Virus record (IMG/VR): IMGVR_UViG_3300012358_000006
Coordinates: 1-29,082 of that record
DNA length: 29,082 bases
Origin: a virus
Reading direction: 5' to 3' (one strand)
In this document: in pieces, positions 14,450 to 23,163 of the stretch
Numbering within the stretch: the stretch's first letter is position 1
Layout: every line of letters begins with the position of its first letter
Notes under the pieces: generated by a model
Database searches by the model: none
What the model was told of the DNA's origin: nothing
Seen by the model: only the letters and a program-made list of their open reading frames with translations
Translations under genes and position numbers: made by a program

Positions 14450-17122
14450 ATGGCTGGCAACTCCACCCTGGGGACGATCCGGGGTAAGATTCAAATCGAC
14501 TACGATGGTGCCGGGGTTGCACGAGCCGTCAGCGATCAAAACAAGCTGAAGGCGTCTGGCGGATCAACGTCCACGGCATTGAAGACGGTCAGTACAGCTG
14601 CGCTTGGTGCTGGGCTGGCCATCGCGGGTGGATTTGCTGTCGCCATCAATGCTGCGGCTGATTTCGAAAAAGGCCTGTCCAACATCAAGGCTGTTACCGG
14701 TGCGACAGCCAACGAGATGGAAGCGTTGCGGAAGAAAGCTCTCCAGCTTGGAGCCGATACGAAGTTCAGTGCTGGTGAAGCCGCACAGGCCATGGAAGAA
14801 TTGGCCAAGGCCGGCATTTCGACCACTGACATCCTGAACGGTGCTGCGGATGCGACAGTGGCCTTGGCGGCTGCCGGGGACATCGCATTGCCCGAAGCGG
14901 CGACTATCGCAGCCAATGCGATGAACCAGTTTGGGTTGGCGGCTAAAGAACTTCCCAAGGTTGCCGATCTGATCGCTGGCGCGGCCAACGCATCGGCCAT
15001 CGACGTGCACCAGTTCGGATTCTCGCTGTCACAGGTTGGTGCGGTTTCTCACCTTGCCGGTATCAGCTTCCGGGATACGGCTACGGCAATCGCCTTGCTC
15101 GGTAACGCTGGCATCGTCGGATCTGATGCCGGAACGTCATTGAAGACAACTCTACAAAACCTGATTCCAACGACCAAGACGCAAATCGCATTGGCTCGGG
15201 AACTGGGCATCATCACATCCGATGGGGCCAACCGTTTCTTCGACGCGACCGGCAAAGCCAAGTCGTTGGCCGAAATTAGCCAGGTGTTGCAGGACGCAAC
15301 GAAAAACTTGACCAAGGAACAAAAGCTGGCAGCGTTGTCAACGTTGTTCGGGTCCGATGCGATTCGGGCGGCTGCGGTACTGGCAGACAATGGCGCTGCC
15401 GGTTTCAACAACATGGCGTCCGCGATGGACAAGGTCAAGGCGGCCGACGTTGCAGCCACCAAGATGGACAACTTCAAAGGTTCCCTTGAACAGTTGAAGG
15501 GTTCTCTAGAAACCTTGGGCATCATCGTGGGTTCCGCGTTGTTGCCTCGGTTGCGATCGGTCATCGACACCTTCACCAAGTGGGCCAACGCGTTCTCCAA
15601 TCTCTCACCCCACACCCAAAAGACCATTGTGACCATCGTCGGAATCGCAGGTGCGATCCTGATTTTCGTCGGTGTGGTGGGGAAGATCATTGTCGCGATC
15701 AACGCATTCCGGGTGGCCTGGGTTGGTCTCAACCTGTCGTTCATCGCCACACCCATTGGTGCCATCATCACGGCGATCGTGATTCTCATCGGCGTGATCA
15801 TTTATCTGGCGTTGAAGACCAAGTTCTTTGAAACGATTTGGGGAGCTGTCTGGTCATTCCTGAAAACGATCGGAGCGTGGTTCGCCGGACCGTTCGCGAA
15901 TTTCTTCGTGTCGTTGTGGAACAAGATTGTATCGATCTTCACAGCGATTGCGAATTTCTTCGTATCGATCTGGAACTTCATCGTCGGGTTGTTCACGTTC
16001 TACTTCAACATCATCAAAACCATATTCAACTTCTTCGCTCCGCTGGTGCAAGCGGTGTTCGGCCTGATCGTGTCGATCATCCGCCTGGCGTTCTCGATCA
16101 TAGGCGCGATCATCGCGGTAGGCGTGGCGTTGTGGAAAGCATTGATCCAGCCAGTTCTGGACTTCATTTGGGGATACATCCAGTTCGTCCTCAACACGAT
16201 CGTGTCAGCCTGGAACGCGGCATGGAACTTCGTGTCATCGGTCATCCAGGCGGTGTGGGGATTCATCGGCCCGTACGTGATCGCCGCTGTCCAAGCGATA
16301 TACAACTTCATGGTGCCGATCATCAATGCGATCGTGAACTTCTTGACCGGAGCATGGAACTTTATCAAGGACACATCAACGTCGGTCTGGAACGCGATTT
16401 CAGGGTTCTTCGTCGGGTTGTGGAACTTCATCGTTGGATTGTTCGTAGGTGCGGTCAACAGGGTCATTGCCATCATCAATGGCGTGAAGACGGTGGTCGA
16501 TCGGATCAGGCAATTCTTCGATGGGTTGAAGAATGCCGCTTCCGGTGGTGTGGGATCGTTGATCTCGTTCGTGGCTGCGATCCCCGGGCGGATCCTGTCG
16601 GCACTGGGCAACCTCGGATCGTCGTTGGTGCAAAAGGGCCGAGATCTGATCCAGGGGTTCATCAACGGCATTGCCGGGATGGCCGGGCGTTTGCGGTCTG
16701 CCATCATCAGCTTGCTGCCTGGACCGTTGCGGTCATTCGCCAACTCGTTGGGCCTGGCGTCTCCATCCAAATTGTTCCGGCAGTGGGGCGTGTTCACGGT
16801 TCAAGGGTTCATCAACGGCCTGGTGGCGATGCAGTCCCGTTTGCAAGCCGCCATGAACGCCGTAGCCGGCTCAATCGCCGATCCGGGGGTGTTGGGTGCA
16901 ACCGTGGACGTTCGGGGCTCTGCGGCCACCTCAGGTACCTCTGCGGCGCCTCCCGCACCAACGGTCAACGTACGTCCGCAAGTGGTAGTCGTAGCCGACC
17001 TTGGGAACGGCGTGCGTGAGGTTGTTCGCCATACCGTGGCCGAGGAACCAGAGCTGGTCGCATCGTCCAGTGCCAAGGGAACCGAATACCGTGGGTTCTT
17101 GTCACCAGGGAGGAGTAAGTGA
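14450..17122 (+). CDS. tape measure protein
   Basis: At 890 residues this is the tail length ruler and DNA-ejection protein. The N-terminal region matches the TP901-type tape measure core (AADFEKGLSNIKAVTGATAN, then LGADTKFSAGEAAQAMEELA and AANAMNQFGLAAKELPKVAD). Residues about 390-670 are strongly hydrophobic with repeated Trp/Phe-rich segments such as NFFVSIWNFIVGLF and GFFVGLWNFIVGLF. The C-terminus has small-residue and Ser/Pro-rich stretches. By the usual 1.5 angstrom per residue rule the tail would be about 130 nm. ATG 14450 follows GGGAGG (14435-14440) at nine bases, better than GTG 14444. Its stop overlaps the next start by one base. Confidence 0.93.
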   Translation: MAGNSTLGTIRGKIQIDYDGAGVARAVSDQNKLKASGGSTSTALKTVSTAALGAGLAIAGGFAVAINAAADFEKGLSNIKAVTGATANEMEALRKKALQLGADTKFSAGEAAQAMEELAKAGISTTDILNGAADATVALAAAGDIALPEAATIAANAMNQFGLAAKELPKVADLIAGAANASAIDVHQFGFSLSQVGAVSHLAGISFRDTATAIALLGNAGIVGSDAGTSLKTTLQNLIPTTKTQIALARELGIITSDGANRFFDATGKAKSLAEISQVLQDATKNLTKEQKLAALSTLFGSDAIRAAAVLADNGAAGFNNMASAMDKVKAADVAATKMDNFKGSLEQLKGSLETLGIIVGSALLPRLRSVIDTFTKWANAFSNLSPHTQKTIVTIVGIAGAILIFVGVVGKIIVAINAFRVAWVGLNLSFIATPIGAIITAIVILIGVIIYLALKTKFFETIWGAVWSFLKTIGAWFAGPFANFFVSLWNKIVSIFTAIANFFVSIWNFIVGLFTFYFNIIKTIFNFFAPLVQAVFGLIVSIIRLAFSIIGAIIAVGVALWKALIQPVLDFIWGYIQFVLNTIVSAWNAAWNFVSSVIQAVWGFIGPYVIAAVQAIYNFMVPIINAIVNFLTGAWNFIKDTSTSVWNAISGFFVGLWNFIVGLFVGAVNRVIAIINGVKTVVDRIRQFFDGLKNAASGGVGSLISFVAAIPGRILSALGNLGSSLVQKGRDLIQGFINGIAGMAGRLRSAIISLLPGPLRSFANSLGLASPSKLFRQWGVFTVQGFINGLVAMQSRLQAAMNAVAGSIADPGVLGATVDVRGSAATSGTSAAPPAPTVNVRPQVVVVADLGNGVREVVRHTVAEEPELVASSSAKGTEYRGFLSPGRSK

Positions 17123-18009
17123 TGGATGCGGCAATGTATTTCGGTCGCCCTGGGGCATTGACCAAGTTGTATGACCCGACCGGAGGAATGCTCGCCACAC
17201 GGGACATCGGGACCACCACCTTCCAAACCGGGTCTGGTGGCGTGCGAGTGCAAAAAGGATTGAACGGTGTCCGGCAGTACGTGCTCAACTATGGAGCACT
17301 GGGTCGGGCATCGTTTGATTACCTCGCACAGTTCCATCAAGGACACATGGGTGTCGGGCCGTTTGTGTTTCTCGATCCCGGACGCCGGAACCTGTTGACA
17401 ACTAACCAGTCATCGAGTACGAGCGTGACCAATGACACGCGGGACTTCACGGTGTCGGGTGCTGGGGGAACCATCACGTCTGATGCGACCCTCACGACTC
17501 CGTTGCCCCGCACGTTGAAATGGTCTTTCGGGACCACCACACCAGCGGCGGCTGGCCTGTCTCTCGATAAGCCGTCGTCGGTGTGGCCTGGTATTCCTGT
17601 GACATCGCGTCCGTATACGTTCTGGTGCATGGTGGTCGGTGGGCCGGTCAATCTTCAGCTCTCGTTGAAATGGATGAACCTCGCCGGGGGGACTATCAGC
17701 ACATCGCTGTCTTCAATGGTGACGACATCGATTACCAACTGGCAGATGGTGTCGTTGCGTGCGTTGACCGTGCCCGTTGGTGCCGTGTGGGTGCAACCTG
17801 GTGTTGCGCCGGACGTCTCAACGATTGCATCTGGTGAGTCGTTGTTTTTCTCATCGTTCATGTTGAACGAAGGGGACAACCCTGATGACCGATGGGCGCC
17901 TGGCACCGGAGTGTATCCCGTTCAGGTGATGTCTGTTCCTGAGAGATATGGATTCGCGGAACCGGGCATGATGGTCAGTCCGTCGTTGGTGCTTCAGGAG
18001 GTGCGTTAA
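17122..18009 (+). CDS. distal tail-type minor tail protein with carbohydrate-binding-like domain
   Basis: A 295-residue protein immediately after the tape measure, the place of the distal tail protein. Residues 1-85 look like a Dit-type N-terminal domain (VRVQKGLNGVRQYVLNYGAL, GPFVFLDPGRRNLLT). The rest resembles a galactose-binding jelly roll (RPYTFWCMVVGGPVNLQLSL, GESLFFSSFMLNEGDNPDDRW), such as those that bind cell-wall glycans. The GGAGG site precedes ATG 17122, which overlaps the tape measure stop. The next gene overlaps by one base. It probably links the tail tube to the tail tip proteins. Confidence 0.78.
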   Translation: MDAAMYFGRPGALTKLYDPTGGMLATRDIGTTTFQTGSGGVRVQKGLNGVRQYVLNYGALGRASFDYLAQFHQGHMGVGPFVFLDPGRRNLLTTNQSSSTSVTNDTRDFTVSGAGGTITSDATLTTPLPRTLKWSFGTTTPAAAGLSLDKPSSVWPGIPVTSRPYTFWCMVVGGPVNLQLSLKWMNLAGGTISTSLSSMVTTSITNWQMVSLRALTVPVGAVWVQPGVAPDVSTIASGESLFFSSFMLNEGDNPDDRWAPGTGVYPVQVMSVPERYGFAEPGMMVSPSLVLQEVR

Positions 18010-21000
18010 TGCCCACCTGGGACGAACTTGATAGCGTGTCGTGGGATGTTCTGTACACGTACGACGATCCGCTACGGGACTACCGGCTGAATGTGGCGTA
18101 TGGCCTGGGAACGGTCACTCGCGAAGGGCCAACTGTCGCGGTGGATTGGTCCGGGGGCGGGTTCATCATCGACACCCTCGATGCCCCGTTTGCCAAGGAC
18201 AGATTCGATCGGGGATCGGCGTTCGCTGACACACAGCTCGTGACCAATACCGGGTTCGAGACCAACACTGCGACGTGGACTGGTGTGGGTGGGACATTGG
18301 CCCAGTCGAGCACGTGGAAGAAATCTGGATCGTTTTCTGCCCGTCTTACACCCGATGGGATATCGGTTGACAACATCATCTTGAATGATGAGATCCAGAT
18401 CGTGGCTGGTCGATGGTACAAGGTTGAGGGATGGTTGTTGAGCACGAACGGTGTTACGACAGCCGGAGTGTCCGTCAACTGGTATGACGCTGCGCATGCG
18501 TTTCTGTCGTTTTCCTCCCAACTGGCATCTCTCACAGCCAACGTTGAAAGGCAATGGTCGTACTACGCACAAGCACCAGTGAATGCTGCATACGCCCGAG
18601 TTCATCCGATCCAAACGGGCACTCAACCGGCAGGCAATCTGTTCTATGCCGATGACGTCAAATTCACCGGTGCTCCGGTGGGATCCATCGGTTGGACAAG
18701 CACATCGTTCGGCGACCCATGGACCACGACCGGGTCTGTTTTCTCGGTCAGTGACACCGAAGGATGGATCAGTTCTACCACACGAAACTCAATGCGGTCC
18801 GCCATCCTCGCCGGTGTGGTGAACAACGACTATGACGTCATGGCCAAGATACGGGTGCCATCGTTCGCGTTGACCGACAAGATCTCTGTATACCTGTTCG
18901 TTCGGTACCAAGACGCAAACAGCCATTGGCGGTACCGATTCGACTTCAATATTGACCAGATCATTGGATGGGGAGTCGAACAGGTCGTTGGTGGTGTGGT
19001 CACCGAGATATGGGCTGGGCTGGTGCCTTTGACCACTCACACCATAACCGACTGGTACTGGGTCCGTGCCCAAGGAAATGGGTCGAACATCCGGCACAAA
19101 TTGTGGAAGGATGGGGTCGCACAGCCGGACGATCCGCTGATCCTTGGGATCACAGACACGACGTACAACGGGTTCCCTGGGGCGATCGGCCTTGGCGTGG
19201 TGGTGGCCTCGGCAAACACGACTACATTGCCAGTCAATGTCGAGGTTGGACAGTTCTGGGCCGGTGCAAACGAACTGCTCGACAACGGCAATTCATCGGT
19301 CATCAAGTCGTTGGACGACGGGATGCCCCAAGGCGCCACCGATACGACCAACCTGGGCATTGGTGAGGCATCCGCTGCATTGACTTCGCCGATCGGGTCT
19401 CGGGCATCTGTGTATTGGTCGACGTTCCGCAATGACCAGCCGTATTCCGACATCGATCGGGACGTCCCCGGTGTGGCTATTTCGTCTGGTGCTGTGACGA
19501 GTGATGGTGTGCGCAATGTCCGGATGTTCACCGGGCAGATGGCAGATGTCGTTGTCACCGATGAAGATGTGACGATGAAGGCCGTCAGCCGTAACCGGTT
19601 GCGGATGTCTGTACCAGTGCAACCTCCAGCCGTGCATGGGTATTACGAAGGTGGCGAAGCGACATGGGCCATCGGGTACGCGTTGTTCAAGGCCGGATTG
19701 TACGTGGCTCCTCCGCCGATTCCGGGGTGTCGGTTCTACCAGCCGATGAGCGGGACATTGCACGTTTACATCCCTGACACCAACAACAAGCCGTTCATGT
19801 GTTCAATGGTGGTCTATCAAAGCCCATCCCTTCAGGTGTTCGGTATACCGTCGTTTGTGGACGGACCTTTTCCTGGTACGGCAGCACCAGATGTCCGCTT
19901 GGACACCACTGCGGCACGTCGTGTGGATGGCTATGTTCCAAACACATCATTGGCGCCTGGGGATGATTTCTGGTCTCAAACGGCGGCACAGGGGCGGATC
20001 GAATATTGGATCCGAGGCGATCCGGTGGATGTCGCCGGATCGATGAACCCCACTGAATCCGTGGTCGGTAGACTGATCATGTTCAATCCGAGCGTGTCTC
20101 GATATATCCAACTCGGTGTTGGTACCGCCACTCGATACCCGTCACTCAGTATCAGCGATGGCACCAATTCGCTATTGGCCACCCACACCACGCCGTTGCC
20201 GACTGACGGAAAATGGCATTTCCTTGCGGCCTCTTGGGATCTTCCCAACAACTCGTTGTGTCTCGCCATTGATGGCGTAACGCGATCATATCTGGCAGCA
20301 CCATTGAGTCAAGCCGCCCTTCCTGTGACAGACGACATACAACCTCCCGCCGTTAGTTCCAATGTCCCAATTGCAGAGGTGCGAGTCACATCTGGGCCTC
20401 TGGCGTCTAACAAACACTCGGCGTGGGTGCGGGACATCCCATGGTCGCCTGATGTGGTGATGCGTCGATCGTTTCTCACCACACCGGGGATCGCTGAGCC
20501 AGCACCAGTCGAGGCGTATGCTCTGATCAGCCGATATGCGCAGGCGGAGTTGGCACGAACAGGATTCGATGACCAGGATCGATTTCAATACCTTCCACTG
20601 TCGTATTTCGGGGAGGCCGCTCAACAACTGGTGGTCGAATCGCTGTCGACAACGACCAACCTGGGACGGGATTTCAAACCGGTCCGAGAGGTCAACCGGA
20701 CATACAACTTTGTCACTGTGAAGTACAAGCAAACCGAGGTTCAAGAGGTATTCGTCAAGGTGTATGAGAGTTCAAACCTCATTGCCTTGAACCCGGGAAC
20801 GACGGTTCTCGAATTGGCGACGAACAAACCGGCTGTTGAAGTGCGAAACTCCAATGCGCCTTTCACGGTGTTGGATGGTTCGACATTGGCTGCGTCTCCG
20901 CCATCGGATTCAAACGCCATCAACTACATCACGGCGAACACCTCGATAGATGGGTCGGGGACGTATGCCACTTCGGCAAACCTGATAGTCACGATCACGG

Positions 21001-21491
21001 CGTGGGATCCTGGTTCTGTCACGTTGTCAATTCTGAACATCTCCGGAAGTATTCTGTACGTCAGCAATAACGTCAACCTTCCGGCATTGGGGGTCGCTGC
21101 GAAGGCATTGACTGCGGTTGATGCTACGGTTACTGCGCAGAACAACGCATCGATCGTACAACGTGGACCTCGGTTGCTGGAAGCCGATATGCCAGCGATC
21201 ACGAATAACATCGATGCCCTTCGGGTAGCCAATGAGTTGGTTGCTCGATTGGGGTTTCCTCGGACAACGTTCACGTCTACCGCGTTTGGGGATCCTCGTC
21301 GGAACCCTACCCAACTCGTGAACGTATCCGATCCAGACAAGACCAACCTGTCTGGAACGTTCCGGATCACCGGAGTGAGTAACACCCAACGACAGGAAGA
21401 TCTCGACCAACGGATATCCGGAGAACAGGCATGGCCGGTGTTCGTGTGGGGCGTCAGCAATTGGGGCGAAGCCGTATGGGGAGAGGATTAG
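18009..21491 (+). CDS. large minor tail protein (tail tip, glycan-binding domains)
   Basis: At 1160 residues this is the largest gene here and a tail-tip hub candidate. From the N-terminus: a short unknown region; a CBM-like jelly roll from about 74 (VTNTGFETNTATWTGVGG); a concanavalin-like region at about 230-420 (YLFVRYQDANSHWRYRFDFN); a middle region of tail-associated character (about 430-620); a LamG-like segment at about 660-760 (DGKWHFLAASWDLPNNSL); and a C-terminal strand-rich domain ending in a Trp-rich tail (VFVWGVSNWGEAVWGED). ATG 18009 overlaps the preceding stop by one base. Several glycan-binding-like domains in one chain suggest receptor recognition at the cell wall. Domain borders are approximate and fold assignments are by eye. 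Confidence 0.78.
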   Translation: MPTWDELDSVSWDVLYTYDDPLRDYRLNVAYGLGTVTREGPTVAVDWSGGGFIIDTLDAPFAKDRFDRGSAFADTQLVTNTGFETNTATWTGVGGTLAQSSTWKKSGSFSARLTPDGISVDNIILNDEIQIVAGRWYKVEGWLLSTNGVTTAGVSVNWYDAAHAFLSFSSQLASLTANVERQWSYYAQAPVNAAYARVHPIQTGTQPAGNLFYADDVKFTGAPVGSIGWTSTSFGDPWTTTGSVFSVSDTEGWISSTTRNSMRSAILAGVVNNDYDVMAKIRVPSFALTDKISVYLFVRYQDANSHWRYRFDFNIDQIIGWGVEQVVGGVVTEIWAGLVPLTTHTITDWYWVRAQGNGSNIRHKLWKDGVAQPDDPLILGITDTTYNGFPGAIGLGVVVASANTTTLPVNVEVGQFWAGANELLDNGNSSVIKSLDDGMPQGATDTTNLGIGEASAALTSPIGSRASVYWSTFRNDQPYSDIDRDVPGVAISSGAVTSDGVRNVRMFTGQMADVVVTDEDVTMKAVSRNRLRMSVPVQPPAVHGYYEGGEATWAIGYALFKAGLYVAPPPIPGCRFYQPMSGTLHVYIPDTNNKPFMCSMVVYQSPSLQVFGIPSFVDGPFPGTAAPDVRLDTTAARRVDGYVPNTSLAPGDDFWSQTAAQGRIEYWIRGDPVDVAGSMNPTESVVGRLIMFNPSVSRYIQLGVGTATRYPSLSISDGTNSLLATHTTPLPTDGKWHFLAASWDLPNNSLCLAIDGVTRSYLAAPLSQAALPVTDDIQPPAVSSNVPIAEVRVTSGPLASNKHSAWVRDIPWSPDVVMRRSFLTTPGIAEPAPVEAYALISRYAQAELARTGFDDQDRFQYLPLSYFGEAAQQLVVESLSTTTNLGRDFKPVREVNRTYNFVTVKYKQTEVQEVFVKVYESSNLIALNPGTTVLELATNKPAVEVRNSNAPFTVLDGSTLAASPPSDSNAINYITANTSIDGSGTYATSANLIVTITAWDPGSVTLSILNISGSILYVSNNVNLPALGVAAKALTAVDATVTAQNNASIVQRGPRLLEADMPAITNNIDALRVANELVARLGFPRTTFTSTAFGDPRRNPTQLVNVSDPDKTNLSGTFRITGVSNTQRQEDLDQRISGEQAWPVFVWGVSNWGEAVWGED

Positions 21492-22094
21492 ATGGCAACA
21501 ACCACAACCCCGGTTCTCGGCTTGGTGAAACCCACACCAGGAACCGCTGAGCCATATAGCCGGGCAACTGAGAATGCGAATCTGGATGCGATCGACTCCG
21601 CCGTCGGAACGAAAACGTCCAAGTTCACCACAACTACGGTGGGCAATACGACAACCGAGACGTCGGTCATGTCGGTGTCCATTCCGGCCAACCCCCCGCA
21701 GGGCTCGATGTACCACATGCGGGTGTGGGGCACGTATGACAACGTAGCGTCGGCCACCAACTTCACGGTTCGGGTGAAGATAGGTGGATCGCAGTTGACA
21801 GCGGTCACAGTGAATACTCCGGCATCCGCACAGACGTTCAGTGGACTGTCCATCAACTTCGATGTCGTGGTAGCCACCACTGGAGCAGCCGGTACTTGGC
21901 GTGGTGAGTTGTGGGGCATCAAATCTGACAGTGCATCGGGTACGGGTCCACTGTTGGCCATTCCTGGTTCAGCCTTGACGAAGGATCAAACCGTCGCCAA
22001 CAACATGGAGATAACCATTCAATGGGCAGTCGCCAATGCTTCAAACGTCGTGCGTATTGACGGCGGTATCCACCGGCGACTGACTAATTCATAG
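21492..22094 (+). CDS. minor tail protein, possible receptor-binding domain
   Basis: A 200-residue protein whose ATG follows the preceding stop directly, with a GGGGAGAGG site. The first 45 residues (LGLVKPTPGTAEPYSRATEN, then ANLDAIDSAVGT) look like a short attachment helix found at the start of tail fibre proteins. The remainder is strand-rich (MRVWGTYDNVASATNFTVRV, LSINFDVVVATTGAAGTWRG) and could form a small jelly roll. It sits in the tail-tip group, so host binding is a reasonable inference. Confidence 0.7.
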   Translation: MATTTTPVLGLVKPTPGTAEPYSRATENANLDAIDSAVGTKTSKFTTTTVGNTTTETSVMSVSIPANPPQGSMYHMRVWGTYDNVASATNFTVRVKIGGSQLTAVTVNTPASAQTFSGLSINFDVVVATTGAAGTWRGELWGIKSDSASGTGPLLAIPGSALTKDQTVANNMEITIQWAVANASNVVRIDGGIHRRLTNS

Positions 22095-22112
22095 ACAAGG
22101 CTGGCATGTTGA

Positions 22113-22379
22113 GTGAAGAATTCCGCACTCCCCCCCGTGTTCCGCGACGTCGTGTTGTTGGGCCTGGGCACCTTCATGCTGTTTTGGCAGACGGTGATCG
22201 TGGAACCGGGCAAAGCAAGCGCATTAATCATCGGCGCAGCCCTGGCATGCTTGGGCATCACCACCGGATTCGGGATCCACAGTCTGCGCAAAGCTGGCAA
22301 CTCCGAAACCCCGGATACTCGCGCATCGTCATCATCGTCTCAATCTGCGTCCCCATCGCAATCGCAATCGCCTATGTAA
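22113..22379 (+). CDS. small membrane protein (88 aa)
   Basis: GTG 22113 opens a frame with two hydrophobic segments, near residues 11-28 (VVLLGLGTFMLFWQTVIV) and 35-53 (ASALIIGAALACLGITTGF). The C-terminus is an unusual run of Ser, Pro and Gln. This Ser-rich run coincides with the coding of a hydrophobic segment in another frame, so it may not be the selected reading. Its place between tail-tip and lysis genes suggests a lysis or membrane role, perhaps holin-like, but a clearer holin lies downstream. The ribosome site is weak. Confidence 0.55.
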   Translation: MKNSALPPVFRDVVLLGLGTFMLFWQTVIVEPGKASALIIGAALACLGITTGFGIHSLRKAGNSETPDTRASSSSSQSASPSQSQSPM

Positions 22380-22411
22380 TCCGGGTGGTACTCGATGGAA
22401 TCGGGTGGTAA
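22247..22411 (+). CDS. overlapping single-span membrane protein in alternate frame
   Basis: Inside the previous gene but shifted by one base (-1), this 54-codon frame ends in a clear transmembrane segment (IVIIVSICVPIAIAIAYVI) followed by RVVLDGIGW and TAA at 22409-22411, four bases before ATG 22416. ATG 22247 is the only start found in the frame and has no ribosome site, so the segment might instead be a -1 frameshift extension of the preceding protein. The hydrophobic reading is convincing because the same bases read as a meaningless Ser/Gln run in the other frame. Confidence 0.5.
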   Translation: MLGHHHRIRDPQSAQSWQLRNPGYSRIVIIVSICVPIAIAIAYVIRVVLDGIGW

Positions 22412-22415
22412 GCGG

Positions 22416-22655
22416 ATGCCCAACCGACCTGTAAGGTTGTGGCAAACTGCATTGAGCAGCGTGATTGTTCTGATCGTGCTGTTCTTTTGCGGTTTTTGGT
22501 ATGTGAATCGCGTCGTAGAACAGTCAAATCATCGATGGTGTGGGTTGCTCGTTCTATTGGATGACCGCAATCAGAAATTGCCTGAACCATCGGATCAAGA
22601 AACAGCGAAATTTCGACGCGAAATCCACGACCTTCGAGTGGGATATCGGTGTTGA
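22416..22655 (+). CDS. small membrane protein with ESNxRWCxLLVxLDD-type motif
   Basis: A 79-residue protein with a basic N-terminus (PNRPVRLWQ), one membrane span (LSSVIVLIVLFFCGFWYV) and a soluble C-terminal part (VEQSNHRWCGLLVLLDDRN, then KFRREIHDLRVGYRC). The layout resembles small membrane proteins found near lysis genes of other actinophages, without known function. ATG 22416 is chosen over ATG 22395 because it gives four-base spacing from the preceding frame, but both are possible. The next gene follows by 10 bases. Confidence 0.6.
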   Translation: MPNRPVRLWQTALSSVIVLIVLFFCGFWYVNRVVEQSNHRWCGLLVLLDDRNQKLPEPSDQETAKFRREIHDLRVGYRC

Positions 22656-22665
22656 GGGAGGGGCG

Positions 22666-23148
22666 ATGTATCAATACGTCCAAGTAGGACTCGGTCAGGT
22701 TGGCAGCCCGGACACCATGAACGGCGTGGGGAACCAGGTTCAATCATTGTCCGCTCCTGGATGGCAGCCATTCACTCCGGTGTTCACGACTTCGGGAACG
22801 CAGCCGACGATTGGCAACGGTGTCTACGTCGGACGATACCGGCGTGCGTCCGGTAGTGACCTCATCATCGCCGAGGCCAAGTTCACTTTTGGATCGACAA
22901 CCGCCGTTGGAACAGGATCAATTTATCTCAGTCTTCCTGTCCCAGCATCGGCTGGGGCATTGGCTTTTCCCAGCATGGGTGCCGCGAGAATTTTGGATGC
23001 CAGCTCGCAATTTTGGTCGGCTGTGGCGTATCTGGATACCGCGACTCGAGTGGCATTCATCGGAAACTCGGGAGGAGTAACAAATAGTTGGACTGCATGG
23101 GCGGTCAATGACGCATTCGCCTATTCGATCCAATATGAACCAGCGTAG
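22666..23148 (+). CDS. minor tail protein / receptor-binding-like protein
   Basis: A 160-residue protein; ATG 22666 follows GAGGGAGGGG. It begins with a short lead and then a tail-fibre-tip-like region: WQPFTPVFTTSGTQPTIGNG, then YRRASGSDLIIAEAKFTFGS and SIYLSLPVPASAGALAF. The pattern is close to trimeric receptor-binding domains of phage fibres with a GNG turn and repeated strands. It stands between the membrane proteins and the endolysin, which is common for receptor-binding genes at the end of the tail module. Confidence 0.68.
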   Translation: MYQYVQVGLGQVGSPDTMNGVGNQVQSLSAPGWQPFTPVFTTSGTQPTIGNGVYVGRYRRASGSDLIIAEAKFTFGSTTAVGTGSIYLSLPVPASAGALAFPSMGAARILDASSQFWSAVAYLDTATRVAFIGNSGGVTNSWTAWAVNDAFAYSIQYEPA

Positions 23149-23163
23149 AGGGGAGACAAGCGT

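Noticed and set aside
15895-16450. Repeated nucleotide stretches in the tape measure gene
   Set aside because: They encode repeated Trp/Phe membrane segments of the tape measure and reflect protein-level repetition, not a mobile or regulatory repeat.
15838-17019. 393-codon plus-strand frame inside the tape measure gene
   Set aside because: Fully contained in the tape measure in another frame, no ribosome site, Arg/His/Gly-rich shadow composition.
22106-22246. Upstream extension (ATG 22106) of the alternate-frame membrane ORF
   Set aside because: This part reads as Arg/His/Pro-rich shadow of the 22113 gene; only the 3' end of that frame looks coding.
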